64,000 bases of DNA from Delphinapterus leucas. Taxonomy: Eukaryota; Chordata; Mammalia; Artiodactyla; Monodontidae. A program made the translations under genes and the position numbers. This document shows, piece after piece, positions 63,363 to 64,000 of the stretch. Positions within the stretch are counted from its first letter, which is position 1. Each line of letters opens with the position of its first letter. Below the pieces are notes generated by a model. The model made no database searches and was not told the origin of the DNA. It saw only the letters and a program-made list of their open reading frames with translations. The stretch covers positions 10,442,582-10,506,581 of the forward strand of contig NW_022098001.1 of NCBI RefSeq assembly GCF_002288925.2, given 5' to 3'.

Positions 63363-63421
63363 GTGGGAAACACAAGAGAAGAAAAGAACCTACAGAAAAC
63401 AAACCCAAAACAATTACGAAA

Positions 63422-64000
63422 ATGGTAATAGGAACATACATCTCGATAATTACCTTAAATATGAATGGATTAAATGTTTCAACCAAAAGACACAGGCTCA
63501 CTGAATGGATACAAAAAACAAGACCCATATATAGGCTGTCTACAAGAGACCCAGTTCAGACCTAGGGACACATACAGACTGAGAGTGAGGGGATGGAAAA
63601 AGATATTCCATGCAAATGGAAATCAAAAGAAAGCTGGAGTAGCAATACTCATATCAGATAAAATAGACTTGAAAAAAAAGAATGTTACAAGAGAAAAGGA
63701 AGGACACTACATAATGATCAAGGGAGCAATCCAAAAAGAAGATATAACAATTATAAATATATATGCACCCAACATAGGGGCACCTCAATACATAAGGCCA
63801 CTGCTAACAGCTATAAAAGAGGAATTTGACAGTAGCACAGTAATAGTGGGGGACTTTAACACCTCACTTAAACCAATGGACAGATCATCCAAACAGAAAA
63901 TTAATAAGGAAACAGAAACTTTAAATGAAACAATAGACCAGATAGATTTAATTGATACTTATAGGACATTCCATCCAAAACCAGCAGGTTACACTTTCTT
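63422..64000 (+). pseudogene. L1 ORF2 start (endonuclease domain), frameshifted and partial
   Basis: ORF2 encodes an apurinic-like endonuclease followed by reverse transcriptase. The frame begins ATG GTA ATA and includes ITLNMNGLNV. It shifts at the A run at 63512-63517, after which a second frame carries the endonuclease. Visible landmarks are GCLQETQFRP, IINIYAPN and IVGDFNT, the last with the catalytic Asp/Asn pair. The reverse-transcriptase part is outside the window. The frameshift means no full protein can be made. Confidence 0.88.

Larger units (their letters stand above)
61363..64000 (+). mobile_element. 5' part of a long L1 retrotransposon, runs off the window
   Basis: The element opens at a CAAGATGGCGG motif (the YY1-type start of L1 5' UTRs). 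It has a ~880-bp 5' UTR, a broken ORF1 (from 62244), a short spacer, and the start of ORF2 (63422). In-frame stops and a frameshift show it is dead. A young SINE sits inside ORF1. The 3' part is beyond base 64000. Confidence 0.88.

Overview
The window is ordinary vertebrate nuclear DNA, almost certainly from a cetacean. The main clue is eight short tRNA-derived SINEs about 95 percent alike (body from GGCTTCCCTGGTGGCGCAG to GTACCGC plus an A tail). Their form matches the CHR family that expanded in whales. L1 3' ends of the cetartiodactyl type are present, and I saw no ruminant BovB/Bov-tA sequence. Hippopotamus is not formally excluded.

Only one protein-coding gene is recognisable: OSR2, the odd-skipped-related zinc-finger transcription factor, on the minus strand at the left edge. 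Two coding exons lie inside (1247-1902 with the start codon, and 76-175). The last exon or exons lie beyond base 1. A good splice donor at 6054 and an acceptor at 1914-1915 suggest a non-coding first exon in a CpG island at about 5.6-6.6 kb. The first 11.3 kb is a regulatory landscape: four CpG islands, repeat-free AT-rich stretches between them, a strong CTCF-type motif at 9.77 kb, and G-rich tracts. Plus-strand splice-donor motifs at 7.79 and 8.88 kb fit a divergent transcript. In human the gene divergently placed upstream of OSR2 is STK3, but no STK3 coding sequence is visible here.

From about 11.3 kb to the right end I see no convincing gene. This intergenic half-desert holds old repeats (L2, MIR, MER5A, L1 3' ends), a probable retroviral-type LTR at 37 kb, an unidentified ~820 bp insertion at 41.3 kb flanked by direct repeats, a perfect 19-bp hairpin inside an L2 remnant at 49.6 kb, and a ZNF143-type promoter motif at 54.6 kb. 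The window ends in the 5' part of a long, decayed L1 whose ORF1 is split by a young SINE. Nothing resembles a novel multigene system. The items most worth checking are the OSR2 promoter architecture, the CTCF and ZNF143 motifs, the hairpin, and the unidentified insertion.
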